Part shown: positions 33,510 to 42,961 of the stretch, one piece after another
How the letters are laid out: each line of letters starts with the position of its first letter
Numbering within the stretch: position 1 is the first letter of the stretch
NCBI RefSeq assembly: GCF_043235035.1
Contig: NZ_JAZAQF010000069.1
Span: 124,001-188,000 of the forward strand
From: CACIAM-69d sp001698445
Lineage (GTDB): Bacteria > Cyanobacteriota > Cyanobacteriia > CACIAM-69d
Direction of reading: 5' to 3'
Length of the DNA stretch: 64,000 nucleotides
Made by a program: the position numbers and the translations under genes
Notes under the pieces: model-generated
The model's input: the letters and a program-made list of their open reading frames with translations, nothing else
What the model was told of the DNA's origin: nothing
Databases searched by the model: none

Positions 33510-33947
33510 GCCGCTCAATATCAGCCACTCAATTAGCCACTCAATTTAAATGCCCCCCAGCCGGAACCCCCTTTCAACCAGGGCCGCGATCGCGCGATCG
33601 GGAACGACAACACCGCCGTCAGCGTCCCCAGCCCTAACCCGGATCCGAAAAGACCGCCACCAATGGCGCGATCTCTGGGGGAAAACTTCTCAGGGCGATC
33701 GTGCTGATTTGCCCGCCAATGCCAGTCATTATTCAAGACTGGAACTTGCAGGCTGGAATCTGAAATTCAAGGCCGGAATTCAAGACTAAGTTCAGTGGGA
33801 GCACAAATCGTGCTCAAGTTTCTGGAGGAACTGGTTGCACACCATGAACGAACTAGCCCCCACAGCGGTCTAATCCAAGGCTCAAAGGCTAAACAGTCCC
33901 TAGGCTAACCAGTTCCGAAACCATTCACCGATTAGGAGTTTGTAATT
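33510..33947 (+). other. Intergenic region before the second RTX gene
   Basis: 438 bases. The first part has duplicated GCCACTCAATT units; the middle repeats GGAATT/CAAGACT motifs. No gene or clear hairpin was recognised. TAGGAG nine bases before ATG 33948 is a good ribosome-binding site. Confidence 0.4.
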
Positions 33948-34673
33948 ATGGCTATTGGCCCTAACCCCCCGTTTTACGATCTCGACGATACCAACAACTT
34001 TTTCTCCACTAGCTCGCTGTCGGCAGAAGTGCTCCGCACCACCCCGGCGGGCGTGCGAGGTTTGGGGGGTGATGACCAAATCACCGGCAGTGCTCAGGTG
34101 GACACCATCTACGGCAACCTGGGCAACGACAGCCTCTATGGTTTGGGGGGGAATGACATTTTCTATGGTGGTCAAGGCGATGATCTGTTGGTGGGTGATG
34201 GTCTCAATTCCACCGGGGATGACGTACTCAGTGGCAATCGGGGCAACGACCTGATTTTGGGTGGCGTGGGTAACGATATTCTGCGGGGTGGTCAGGATAA
34301 CGATTTCCTGAATGGCGAAGAGGGCAATGACACCCTGGTGGGCGATTTTGGCCAAGATACCCTGGCCGGCGGGGCTGGCGATGATCTGTTGGTGTTGCGG
34401 CGGGACACGGCGGCGGTGGCCGATTCCAGCGGGGCGATCGCCGCAGATTTCATTGTGGATTTTGGTACTGGCAACGATCTCATCGGCCTGACCGGTGGCT
34501 TGCAGGAAAGTCAATTGCAACTGCTGCCGATCACTTTGAACGACTCCGGCGGTGGCTCCACGCCCAGCACGGCAATTACGTTCAATGACAATGGGGTTTT
34601 CAAAACCTTGGGTCTGGTGTTGGGCAAAACGCCCACCGAGCTGGCCGGTAAGTTCGTGAATACGGACTTTTAA
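33948..34673 (+). CDS. RTX/hemolysin-type calcium-binding repeat protein (short paralogue)
   Basis: A 241-residue acidic protein. RTX nonapeptides run from about residue 38 to 148 (GLGGNDIFYGG, GGQGDDLLVG, GNRGNDLILGG, EEGNDTLVGD, GGAGDDLLVL) and a beta-rich cap follows (FIVDFGTGNDLIGLTGG). The N-terminal part matches that of the RTX protein at 6048-6965 in order and in words (VRGLGGDDQITGS here, VRALNGDDLVQGS there; DTIYGN here, DIIYGN there), so the two are paralogues of one family with different repeat numbers. No signal peptide and no type I exporter are visible. Calcium-dependent surface or secreted protein is the general expectation. Confidence 0.88.
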   Translation: MAIGPNPPFYDLDDTNNFFSTSSLSAEVLRTTPAGVRGLGGDDQITGSAQVDTIYGNLGNDSLYGLGGNDIFYGGQGDDLLVGDGLNSTGDDVLSGNRGNDLILGGVGNDILRGGQDNDFLNGEEGNDTLVGDFGQDTLAGGAGDDLLVLRRDTAAVADSSGAIAADFIVDFGTGNDLIGLTGGLQESQLQLLPITLNDSGGGSTPSTAITFNDNGVFKTLGLVLGKTPTELAGKFVNTDF

Positions 34674-34752
34674 GCCGACTTTTAAGCCGACCTTTCGGCC
34701 GACTGTCTAACCAACCTTTCAGCCGGTTTTTTAGGCTAAGGGTTCCGCTGAT

Positions 34753-34864
34753 GGGATTAACACCTGATGGAGTTAACACCCAATGGGATCAACACCTAAT
34801 GGGATCAATGCCTGATGGCACTAACACCTAATGGCACTAACACCTAATGGGATCAACACCCAAC
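34753..34864 (+). repeat. Tandem repeat, 7 x 16 bp
   Basis: Seven copies of GGGATCAACACCTAAT with scattered changes (for example GGCACTAACACCTAAT twice in a row), starting 80 bases after the RTX stop codon. The stretch before it (34674-34735) repeats GCCGACTTTTAA/GCCGACCTTTC and could fold weakly. Confidence 0.95.
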
Positions 34865-34908
34865 CGGTGGCATCAGTGGCCGATGGTGGGTAAAGGGCAA
34901 ATTGCGGA

Positions 34909-34928
34909 CAAGGGGCTGAAGCCCCTTG
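34909..34928. repeat. Dispersed 20-bp palindrome, copy A (one mismatch)
   Basis: CAAGGGGCTGAAGCCCCTTG, a one-base variant of the family sequence CAAGGGGCTTAAGCCCCTTG. It lies four bases beyond the stop codon of the minus-strand gene ending at 34932. Confidence 0.9.
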
Positions 34929-34931
34929 TCT

Positions 34932-35384
34932 TCAGGATTCACTCAGTAGCTCTCGGGCCCAGGCTTCTTCTTCGGGCAGCTCGTCCAAGGAGGGCCGGGT
35001 TTCCCGCAGCTCGATCGCGGTGGGAGTTGCGATCGATCGGGGGCTAGTGCGGCTTTTGGGGCGCAGTGCGCGCTCGGCCTCTTCAGCGCTGGCACGGGCT
35101 TGGTGTAAGAGCTTATTGCAGCGCTCCCAAGGGTTTGATCCATTCAGGGCCTCAAGCTGGCTGCTGCGTTCGTTGGCAACGGTGGCCAGGGCGCGCAACA
35201 CGGCAGAAAATTGGATGCCTTCGCGATCGAGGGTATCCAGCATGGGGCGTAACAATTCGCACAACAGGGTGTTGCGGTGTTCAGCAATCAACGCGCCGAG
35301 TTCGCTGGTGTTAATTGCGTCGCTAATGCTTTCGGGTAAATGTTGCATAGCTTTGTGGGCAATAGCGGAGCTGTCAAGTTTCAT
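34932..35384 (-). CDS. Hypothetical protein
   Basis: A 150-residue hydrophilic, mostly helical protein that I do not recognise. It starts MKLDSSAIAHKAMQHLPESI, has a central helical part with LCELLRPMLDTLDREGIQFS and LRALATVANERSSQLEALNG, and ends in an acidic tail with PSLDELPEEEAWARELL. The start ATG 35384 is preceded by a duplicated GCATGAAAATC. Amino-acid composition is protein-like and better than the overlapping plus-strand frame 35020-35619, which is Arg/Ser-rich. No membrane segment or signal is visible. Confidence 0.6.
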   Translation of the reverse strand: MKLDSSAIAHKAMQHLPESISDAINTSELGALIAEHRNTLLCELLRPMLDTLDREGIQFSAVLRALATVANERSSQLEALNGSNPWERCNKLLHQARASAEEAERALRPKSRTSPRSIATPTAIELRETRPSLDELPEEEAWARELLSES

Positions 35385-36232
35385 GCGATTTTCATGCGAT
35401 TTTCAAAAATTCCTCATGAATCGCCGGCTGATGCACCCTCGAAACGCGGTCAACGCCACCTTGCGTTTGCGCTCAAAACCGATCACGGGCGATCGAGCAC
35501 GATCGGGAACGATCGGTGAGCGATCGGTTAGAGACCCATTAGCGATCAACTCCACGATCGGCTACTTAACCCTTACGGTTGCCCCGTATGCTGCCAGGAA
35601 TGGAGCAGCGGGTTGGTGATGCCGAACAACGCAGCCTTAAGCTGTCGATGGTGGGCTACCGGGAGTTGCGCCAGTCCTGTCCGTATAGCCGGGACAAATT
35701 TAGGCGATCGTCGATACAGAGATTGCCTATCTCTTTCTCTAAGGTACAGTGCCGATCGGGAAAATTCCGTGCAGATCAGCCAGAAGGAGAATTCCGCACA
35801 AGGGGCGATGGCGGATTGGCGGCTCCGGGCGATCGGCCCCGTTGCCCGACTCCAATTTCGCCAGCCCAAGCCCCCTCAAGCCCCAGGCATTTCCGCATCC
35901 GTCTCCCATGTATCACCCCATACATCACCCCGCGCATCACCCCAGTCATACAATTCCCCACCCGCCAGAAATCTGATCAAAATCCTCGGGATCGATTGGG
36001 CGCGCAATTTGGGCTGATATGGTGAATAATTGTGGATTCGACAGGCTTCAGCAGGCTTCGGCACAGACCGCAGCGGTTTGCCCGAGTCCCAAGCCTGAAT
36101 ATCCTTAGCTGTTGTGTGTTGAATGGTTTTTGTTGAACTGGTTTATTTGACCGTTCTGTTTGATTGACCATTCTGTTCGACTCTGCTAACCCCCCTTAAC
36201 CCCTCGCTTCAACGGCACTGCAACTGCAAGCT
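35385..36232 (+). other. Long spacer before rimO
   Basis: 848 bases without a convincing gene. Frames 35579-36025 and 35613-36017 (plus) are Pro/Ser/Arg-rich and unlike real proteins. Visible structure: dense GATCG words at 35483-35570, a 12-bp tandem repeat ATCACCCC-N4 x 3 at 35912-35947, and a TTGACCGTTCTGTTTGA/TTGACCATTCTGTTCGA pair at 36148-36181. The AAGGTACAGT at about 35742 and following purine-rich AGAAGGAGAATT resemble expression signals, but no start codon there leads to a recognisable protein. Confidence 0.4.
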
Positions 36233-37555
36233 ATGGCTGGAAAACCCACGATCGCCGTTACTCACCTCGGTTGCGAAAAAAATCGCATTGACACCGAGCA
36301 CATGATGGGTCTGCTAGCCCAGGCAGGCTATGACGTGAGTGCCAACGACGATGCGGCAGACTACGCGATCGTCAACACCTGTAGCTTCATCCAAGAGGCG
36401 CGGGAAGAGTCGGTACGCACCTTGGTTTCCCTAGCGGAAGCGGGCAAACGAATTGTGATCACGGGTTGCATGGCTCAACACTTCCGGGACACCCTTTTGG
36501 ATGAAATTCCGGAAGCGGTGGCCGTGGTGGGCACGGGCGACTATCACAAGATTGTGGATGTGGTGCAGCGAACGGAAGCGGGCGAGCGCGTTCAGGAAAT
36601 TTCGGAAGAACCAACCTACATTGCCGATGAGACCGTCCCTCGCTATCGCACCACGGCCGAAGGCACGGCCTACCTGCGGGTGGCGGAGGGGTGTGACTAC
36701 CGCTGTGCGTTCTGCATCATTCCCCACTTGCGGGGCGATCAGCGATCGCGCTCGATCGAGTCGATTGTGGCCGAAGCCCACAAGCTGGCCGATGAAGGGG
36801 TGCAAGAGCTAATCTTGATTTCCCAAATCACTACTAACTACGGCCTAGACCGCTATGGCAAGCCCAAGCTGGCGGAGCTGTTGCGGGCCCTCGGTGAGGT
36901 GGACATTCCTTGGGTGCGAATCCACTATGCCTATCCCACGGGACTGACAGAATCGGTGATTGCGGCTATTCGGGAAACGCCGAATATCTTGCCCTATATT
37001 GATTTGCCGCTCCAGCATTCCCACCCGGAAGTGCTCCGATCGATGAATCGCCCTTGGCAGGCCAATGTGAACGATCGGCTCTTGGCCCAAATTCGCGAGC
37101 AATTGCCCAATGCCGTCATGCGCACCACGTTCATTGTGGGCTTCCCCGGCGAAACAGAGGAGCACTTTGAGCATTTGTGCGACTTTGTGCAGCGCCACGA
37201 ATTTGACCATGTGGGGGTGTTCACCTTCTCGCCGGAGGATGGAACCGCCGCGTTTGATTTGCCCAACCAACTCCCGCAGGAAGTGATGGATGGTCGGCGC
37301 GATCGACTGATGGCCCTGCAACAGCCCATTTCCCTGAAGCGAAATCAGGCCTACGTGGGCCAAACGGTGGATGTGCTGATTGAGCAGGTGAACCCGAAAA
37401 CGGGACAATTCTTGGGGCGATCGGCTCGGTATTCTCCCGATGTGGATGGTTTGGTCTATGTCACTGGGCCGGCTCGCCTGGGGGCGATCGTCCCGGTCAC
37501 GATCACTGCCGCCGAACCCTACGATCTATTTGGCGAGGTTGCCGTCTCCGCCTAA
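36233..37555 (+). CDS. rimO: Ribosomal protein S12 methylthiotransferase RimO
   Basis: A 440-residue radical SAM enzyme with three domains. The UPF0004 part has THLGCEKNRIDTEHMMG, NTCSFIQEAREESV and ITGCMAQHF, whose three Cys hold the auxiliary iron-sulfur cluster. The radical SAM core has the CxxxCxxC motif in EGCDYRCAFCIIPHLRG. A C-terminal TRAM domain (VGQTVDVLIEQVNPKTGQFLG split over residues 376-396) ends the protein. RimO adds a methylthio group to the conserved Asp of ribosomal protein S12. Length is normal. ATG 36233 is the only sensible start. The gene is followed after 205 bases by a small membrane protein, probably unrelated. Confidence 0.94.
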   Translation: MAGKPTIAVTHLGCEKNRIDTEHMMGLLAQAGYDVSANDDAADYAIVNTCSFIQEAREESVRTLVSLAEAGKRIVITGCMAQHFRDTLLDEIPEAVAVVGTGDYHKIVDVVQRTEAGERVQEISEEPTYIADETVPRYRTTAEGTAYLRVAEGCDYRCAFCIIPHLRGDQRSRSIESIVAEAHKLADEGVQELILISQITTNYGLDRYGKPKLAELLRALGEVDIPWVRIHYAYPTGLTESVIAAIRETPNILPYIDLPLQHSHPEVLRSMNRPWQANVNDRLLAQIREQLPNAVMRTTFIVGFPGETEEHFEHLCDFVQRHEFDHVGVFTFSPEDGTAAFDLPNQLPQEVMDGRRDRLMALQQPISLKRNQAYVGQTVDVLIEQVNPKTGQFLGRSARYSPDVDGLVYVTGPARLGAIVPVTITAAEPYDLFGEVAVSA

Positions 37556-37760
37556 AGAATTTGCCCCACCAGCTCTACTCAAATTCGAGGGCGATCGCTC
37601 AAAATTGAAAAGCGCGCGGGCTGGTTTTCCCAAGGAGCCATTTCCGAAGGAACCAGCTCTCGCCGCTTCAGCCCATCCACCGCCGATCGGACTCCCGCCG
37701 CGACTGCCCGATCGAATCGTGGGTGGATCAACCGGGGTGTGTCCCCAAGGATGAGGAATT

Positions 37761-38126
37761 GTGGTTTCTTTTCTGATCGTGGCCGTCGTAATTGCCGTCG
37801 GCCTGATTCTGCTGACCTATTTGCCGTTTGGCGTGGAAGTCGATAGCCCTTGGAAGGCCTTGATCGCCGGTATTGTTCTGGGCGTTTTACAAGGGCTGGC
37901 GCGGGCCGTTCCCGGTTGGCTCACTTTTTTACCCAAATTGCTCACGTTGGGCTTGTTTTCCTTAATTGTCAGCACCTTGCTGTTTGGTTTAGCTGCTTGG
38001 TTGGTGGAAGGTTTCCGCCTCAAAAATGGTATTTGGAGCGCCTTGCTGGGGGCAGTTTTTATTAGCATTTTCCAATCTTTGGTGCTGGGAGTTCTGGGAA
38101 ATTTCCTGCCCGTTCTCAACCAATAA
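37761..38126 (+). CDS. Small four-helix membrane protein (phage-holin-4_2-like family)
   Basis: A 121-residue protein with four hydrophobic helices: FLIVAVVIAVGLILLTYLPF, then ALIAGIVLGVLQGLA, LLTLGLFSLIVSTLLFGLAAWL and a last one near residue 100. The pattern of a GV(E/K)V turn after the first helix, a leucine-rich KxLTLG middle and an F-R-L-K-N-G-I turn before the last helix is that of the PF04020 family (misleadingly named phage holin 4_2). Its function is unknown in bacteria. GTG 37761 follows AGGATGAGGA. No phage genes are nearby. Confidence 0.75.
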   Translation: MVSFLIVAVVIAVGLILLTYLPFGVEVDSPWKALIAGIVLGVLQGLARAVPGWLTFLPKLLTLGLFSLIVSTLLFGLAAWLVEGFRLKNGIWSALLGAVFISIFQSLVLGVLGNFLPVLNQ

Positions 38127-38206
38127 TGCAACTAGAGCTATAGGTTAATTGCAGCGGTTTCTCAATTACTGAAATTCTGATTCTTTCGCTGCAAAGCCAT
38201 GGTGGG

Positions 38207-38226
38207 CAAGGGGCTTAAGCCCCTTG
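38207..38226. repeat. Dispersed 20-bp palindrome, copy B
   Basis: CAAGGGGCTTAAGCCCCTTG between two convergent genes, 80 bases after one stop and 35 before the other; followed by TCTGTG. It could fold as an 8-pair stem with a TTAA loop and act as a shared terminator. Confidence 0.95.
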
Positions 38227-38260
38227 TCTGTGCTGGTTTACTGCCGTTAATTTTTTCGTT

Positions 38261-41200
38261 TCAATCCTGATCAGAGCTGGGATATTGATTGGGCAAGTCA
38301 TCGCTAGCCAATACCCAAGTATTACGACCAAAGGACTTGGCTTGGTAAAGGGCCCGATCGGCCGCTTGCACTAAATCTTGACAGGGGCGATCGAGCTGAG
38401 GCACTTGGCTGGCAATTCCCAAACTCACAGTTACATAACGGGTGATTCCTTGGTGTTCTGAGTGGAAAATTTGCAGATTCAAAACGGTTTGGCGAATTAA
38501 TTCCGCAATTTGGGTTGCGTCGCCGGAACCGGTGTGGGGCAACACCACCACAAACTCCTCACCGCCATACCGAGCTACTAAGTCTGTGTTGCGCTGAAGT
38601 AGTCCATCAATCGATCGCGCAATGCTAATCAGACACTGATCGCCGGCTGGGTGGCCATGCAAATCGTTATATTTTTTGAAGAAATCCACATCAAATAAGA
38701 TCAGCGATAGGGGTTCCTGAATTCGCTGACACCGCTGCCATTCCTGTTGCAAAATCATATCAAAGCAGCGGCGATTGGCAATTTGCGTGAGTCCATCTCG
38801 GTTGCTCAAATCATTGAGCTTAATGTTAATTTCTTCCAAAAAATGATTAGCCTGTTGGAGCTGTTCCGCTTGCGATCGAAACTGTTCTAATAATTCAGAA
38901 TGTTGAATGGCGATCGCCAACTGATCCGCCACCTGTTGCAACAATTCTGCCTCATCCCCTTGCCAAGAACGGGAATTAGCACAGGCCTGCACAATCAAAA
39001 GTCCCCAAACATGCAATCCACCCTGGGGCAAAGTGCCCACAATGGCAGCCATCACTTGAGATTGTGCTCCCGTGGCTTCCATCAGCCTTGCTAAGTATGT
39101 TTGAGGGCGATCGCTCGGTATTTCTTGAATAACTTGTGTTCGAGGCGCGAACTCTGCACTAGACCGTGACCATAGGAGATTGGTTTTAGACCACTGTCGA
39201 TCGCGCATGGAGGGACAGTCCGCTTTCACCACCTCTTGAATGATTGATCCTGAATGATCCCCATGGAAACGCAGAATAAAAGTGCGATCAGCTTGGAGGG
39301 TTCGATGCACTTCCGTAACCGCAATATCCAAAACTTCACTCAAATTAAGACTGCTTTGAATATGTTGGGTAATAGAACGCAAGGTTCGTTCCCGATCAGC
39401 CTGTTGGCGGAGAGCAATTTGTGCTCGTTTGAGATGGGTAATATCCCGCGCCACAATTAGCAACGATTCAATTACCGTTGAACTAATCATCATATTCAAT
39501 GACTGGGATTCCGTTGTTACAGAATTGTCCAATTGGGCTGTATTCGGCACCGAACTGGCTATGAAATTTTGAAGATGTTCCAGACTAGTCCAACGGGGTG
39601 TGGTCATCGATGTGTTGGGGTATTCTCGATCAACAATGGGCGTTTGCATCACCTCCGGAACCACCCAAGACTGAAAAATATGGCTGCCATCTGGTAACAG
39701 CATTTCATATTCCAAAAAAGCCTTCTGACCGGTTTCTAAAACCGTTGCTATCTCCTCATGCCACATTTGAACTAGGTCTTCTGGGAATCCTAATTCTATG
39801 CTGGTTTTACCAATAAAGTCCTGTTCAGAAATTCTGCAAAGTTGCAAAACTGTGCGGTTAGCATAGAGAAAGCGCCCTTCTCGATCGCACCGCATAATGC
39901 AATCCGGTGAATTCTCTGCCAAATTGCGAAATTCCTGCTCTCGTTGATTGAGGGCTGCTTCTGCAAATTTACGATCGCTGATATCCTCGATCGTTCCTAC
40001 CATCCGGACTGGTTCCCCTTGCCCATTCCAAACCGCCTGCCCACGAATTCGCACCCAAATGTAATGACCTTGGGTATGTTGAAATCGTACTTCAATGTCA
40101 TAGCGTTCATAGCTTTGGAGATGGGCCGTTAAAGCTTTTTCCCATTGCTCCTGATCCTCAGGATGAATTTTTTGAAAAAAAGCAGCCTCAGAAAAGAGTT
40201 GTGGTGATTGAATCCCTCGTCGCTCCTCACCCAGCAGCTCTAAATAGCGCTCCGACACCAAAATAGAATCATCCAAAATATTCCAATCCCAAACACCTTC
40301 ACCAATACTCTGAATGGCGAGATTATATAAATCATTAATAATTTTTAAATCATCAGCCAAGCGTTTTTGGCTAGTAATGTTGATGTGAAATTTTGTGACA
40401 CGCCAACCATTAATTTCAGATTCCCACTGAGATGTGCCAGTCACCATAGCCCAGCGCCATTCTCCACTTCGGTGACGGAATCGGTAACTAAACTGAAAGG
40501 TTTCTTCTGCTAAAATACTTTCGAAATTGGGCAGAACAATCTTTTGAAGATCTTCAGGGTGAACGATCGACAACCATAATTGATGATTTGCTAAGAATTC
40601 AGAAGGATGATAGCCAAATAAATCTTCACATCCAGCCGAGCAGTAATCATAGCGATGGCTGTCATCGGAAAAAACATAGGCGCTCATAATGGCCGCAGCC
40701 GTGTTGCTTAAGATGGCGTTGAGTTTAATTTCCGATTCACGCAGTGCCCGTTCTAGATGGACTCGTTCTGTGACATCCCAAAAGATGCCTTGAATGCCAA
40801 TAATCTGGCCATCGCTATCGCGAACGGGAGTCTTCACCACCTGCACAAGACTCAATTCAGAGCCTTCTTGAGAGCCGCTCGGTGTTGGATGGGGTTCAAT
40901 GACATCTAAGGTATGACCAGTTTCCAAAACCCAGCGCGTTTCTTGGCTGTAGCGAGTTGCTAAATCGCTGGGATAGAGGTCATAAACAGTTTTGCCAAAA
41001 ATTTCTGAATCTGACAAATTCAGCAAGTCTAAAAATGCCTTGTTGGCAAAGGTGCAACGTCCCTGACAGTCTTCACGAAAGAGGGATTGCGGTAATACAT
41101 TGGCTAAGGATTGATAGTGGGCGTTGCTGCGGCGCAGGGCTTCTTCTGTGGCTTTGCGATCGGTGATGTCAATGTAAGCAATGGCGACACCATAAGGGTC

Positions 41201-42070
41201 TAACGGAATGGGGGCTGCACTGGTCATCATCCAGCGCAAGGTGCCATCGGGCCGCACGATGCCTTGCTCGATATTTCGAATTGGACAACCTTCACGTAAG
41301 GCCCGAATTGAAGGATATTCTTCGACGGGCATGGGGCTACCGTCCGATCGCAAAATTTCCCACACGGGGGAATCGCAGGTGCGCTGAGTATGTTCTTCTT
41401 TGGAAACGCCTAAAATTCGTTTGGATTCTGGATTGGCTTCCAAAATTTGACCGCTGGCGTTGGCGATGGAAACCCCAACGGGCAAAATTTCAAAGAGGGT
41501 TCGATATTTTTGCTGACTTTCCTGGAGGGCATGTTCCAGTTGGAAGTGCTCTGTGAAGTCAACAATCATGGCGTAATAACCATGAACGCTTTGATCGATC
41601 GCTTGATCGGGAATTAGGGTGGCTCGAATATAGCGCTGGCCTCCTTGGGCATAGGGAACGACACTTTCATAGGTCACAATTTCCCCTTTTAAGACCCGAT
41701 CAATATAGGGTTTAACTAATTGATAAGCCTGTTGACCGATTACCTCGGCTACTCGCTTTCCGCAAATATCTTGAGGACAGAGACCAAACCAGTCTTCATA
41801 ACTTTGGTTAACGTAGCGATAATATAAATCCCGATCGCAATAGGCAATACAAACAGGCAGGAGATCCATAATCTGCTGCCACTTTAAGGGATTGTTCAAA
41901 AATATTGCTGGGGACTTTTGAACCGAGCTGGGCTGATGAGGCTTGAACTCCTCCAGCTTGGCTTGCAGGGCTTTTAGCTGCGCTTGGGCTTCGGCCAAGG
42001 CAGTTTGGGATTGTGCAAGCTGTTGTCGCAGATGCTGAACTTCAGGATCAGGCCGGAGGAAGTCAGTCAT
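38261..42070 (-). CDS. Multi-PAS/GAF diguanylate cyclase
   Basis: A 1269-residue soluble protein: an N-terminal coiled coil (residues 8-45), six PAS/PAC units in series (each ending in words such as IDITDRKATEEAL, FWDVTERVHLERAL, TIEDISDRKFAEAAL, VARDITHLKRAQIAL), a GAF domain (about residues 900-1060) and a GGDEF domain with RYGGEEFVVVLPHTG. The GGEEF active-site variant is a competent one, and RNTD eight residues upstream fits the RxxD inhibitory site, so c-di-GMP synthesis with product feedback is expected. The GAF end (HVWGLLIVQACANSRSWQ, QVADQLAIAIQHSELLEQF) is of the phytochrome/cyanobacteriochrome type, but the canonical chromophore Cys-His pair is absent. ATG 42070 opens the frame. 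Confidence 0.9.
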   Translation of the reverse strand: MTDFLRPDPEVQHLRQQLAQSQTALAEAQAQLKALQAKLEEFKPHQPSSVQKSPAIFLNNPLKWQQIMDLLPVCIAYCDRDLYYRYVNQSYEDWFGLCPQDICGKRVAEVIGQQAYQLVKPYIDRVLKGEIVTYESVVPYAQGGQRYIRATLIPDQAIDQSVHGYYAMIVDFTEHFQLEHALQESQQKYRTLFEILPVGVSIANASGQILEANPESKRILGVSKEEHTQRTCDSPVWEILRSDGSPMPVEEYPSIRALREGCPIRNIEQGIVRPDGTLRWMMTSAAPIPLDPYGVAIAYIDITDRKATEEALRRSNAHYQSLANVLPQSLFREDCQGRCTFANKAFLDLLNLSDSEIFGKTVYDLYPSDLATRYSQETRWVLETGHTLDVIEPHPTPSGSQEGSELSLVQVVKTPVRDSDGQIIGIQGIFWDVTERVHLERALRESEIKLNAILSNTAAAIMSAYVFSDDSHRYDYCSAGCEDLFGYHPSEFLANHQLWLSIVHPEDLQKIVLPNFESILAEETFQFSYRFRHRSGEWRWAMVTGTSQWESEINGWRVTKFHINITSQKRLADDLKIINDLYNLAIQSIGEGVWDWNILDDSILVSERYLELLGEERRGIQSPQLFSEAAFFQKIHPEDQEQWEKALTAHLQSYERYDIEVRFQHTQGHYIWVRIRGQAVWNGQGEPVRMVGTIEDISDRKFAEAALNQREQEFRNLAENSPDCIMRCDREGRFLYANRTVLQLCRISEQDFIGKTSIELGFPEDLVQMWHEEIATVLETGQKAFLEYEMLLPDGSHIFQSWVVPEVMQTPIVDREYPNTSMTTPRWTSLEHLQNFIASSVPNTAQLDNSVTTESQSLNMMISSTVIESLLIVARDITHLKRAQIALRQQADRERTLRSITQHIQSSLNLSEVLDIAVTEVHRTLQADRTFILRFHGDHSGSIIQEVVKADCPSMRDRQWSKTNLLWSRSSAEFAPRTQVIQEIPSDRPQTYLARLMEATGAQSQVMAAIVGTLPQGGLHVWGLLIVQACANSRSWQGDEAELLQQVADQLAIAIQHSELLEQFRSQAEQLQQANHFLEEINIKLNDLSNRDGLTQIANRRCFDMILQQEWQRCQRIQEPLSLILFDVDFFKKYNDLHGHPAGDQCLISIARSIDGLLQRNTDLVARYGGEEFVVVLPHTGSGDATQIAELIRQTVLNLQIFHSEHQGITRYVTVSLGIASQVPQLDRPCQDLVQAADRALYQAKSFGRNTWVLASDDLPNQYPSSDQD

Positions 42071-42961
42071 AGCTAGCGGGGCAGACGTAGAAACAAGTGG
42101 TGAATCATGGTTATACCTTGCGATCGGGGTAAATTCTCTTAATTTATCTCCTCATTTATTTTTATGATTTATCACGGCTGCCCGTGCTGATGGGGTAATT
42201 AACTTGAGTAGGGGTAACTGATCGGTGACGGGAAATCAGTCCTGTTGTGCTCAAGTTGTGCTCAAAACCAGTTTTAAAAATAAAGCGCTGGAGATCAAAT
42301 GTTGAAAATTAAGCCTTAGAGATTAAAGCTTGGGAATGAAGCTTTGGGAATGAAGCTTTGGGGATTCAGAACTAATCAGAACTAAGAGGATATCTGAGAA
42401 ATAACTTGGGGTGCTGGCAAAGTGCTAGTGGTCATGGGGGCAAGGGGCTTAAGCCCCTTGTCTTCGTCGATCAATGGGGTAAGCAGAGTATCAATTTTGA
42501 CCGTTTAAACATCTTCTGCGAGGGCGATCGAGTTTGGGCCGACATCGTTAATCTTTGCGGGGTTGATCACCCTTAAACCGGATGATTAGTAAGTGAGCTT
42601 GGTCACAAATTTCAAGCAATGCTACGGGTTTTCAAAAACCGGGGGATGGGTCAACAGACCGCTTTCCGAATCGGGTTTTGGGGTGACGAGTTGCAAAGGG
42701 ACGGTGCTGTTCTCGATCGCTGCATGAAGGTCAGCGCCACCCAAAACCCGATCGGGTCGCTTGTCCGGTTTTGGGCGCGATCGAGCCGTAAGGGCTGTCA
42801 GGGTTGCCCTGTCCTTGGGGCCATCCGGTGGTGGCCAAGGGCGATCGATACCGTGACCCCGATTCCCCCATGCACTGTGCTGGTTCCGCCGACTACACTG
42901 AGGACAGCCCCACCCAAGCAAGCTATGGGACTGCCATTCTAATTTCGCCCCGCTCATCCCC
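42071..42961 (+). other. Long spacer between divergent signalling genes
   Basis: 891 bases. Contents: a GATTAAAGC/GAATGAAGCTTTGGG duplication at about 42310-42365, palindrome copy C at 42441, and an imperfect inverted repeat at 42666-42688 against 42735-42756 (core CGGGTTTTGGG / CCCAAAACCCG) with a 46-base loop. Frames 42619-42942 on both strands have no protein-like features. The cyclase promoter should lie in the last 300 bases. Confidence 0.4.
42441..42460. repeat. Dispersed 20-bp palindrome, copy C
   Basis: Perfect CAAGGGGCTTAAGCCCCTTG, followed by TCTTC. This copy lies between divergent genes, 371 bases from the nearest start, so it is not placed as a terminator for either. Confidence 0.95.

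Noticed and set aside
35020..35619. A 199-codon plus-strand frame opposite the hypothetical gene at 34932-35384
   Set aside because: Arg/Ser-rich shadow; the minus-strand frame has a better start and more normal composition.
35579..36025. Overlapping plus-strand frames of 130-150 codons before rimO
   Set aside because: Composition (Pro/Ser/Arg/His) and the internal ATCACCCC tandem repeat argue against coding; no homologous motif seen.
37761..38126. Prophage remnant suggested by the holin-like family name
   Set aside because: The family name is misleading; the protein is widespread in bacteria and no phage genes are near.
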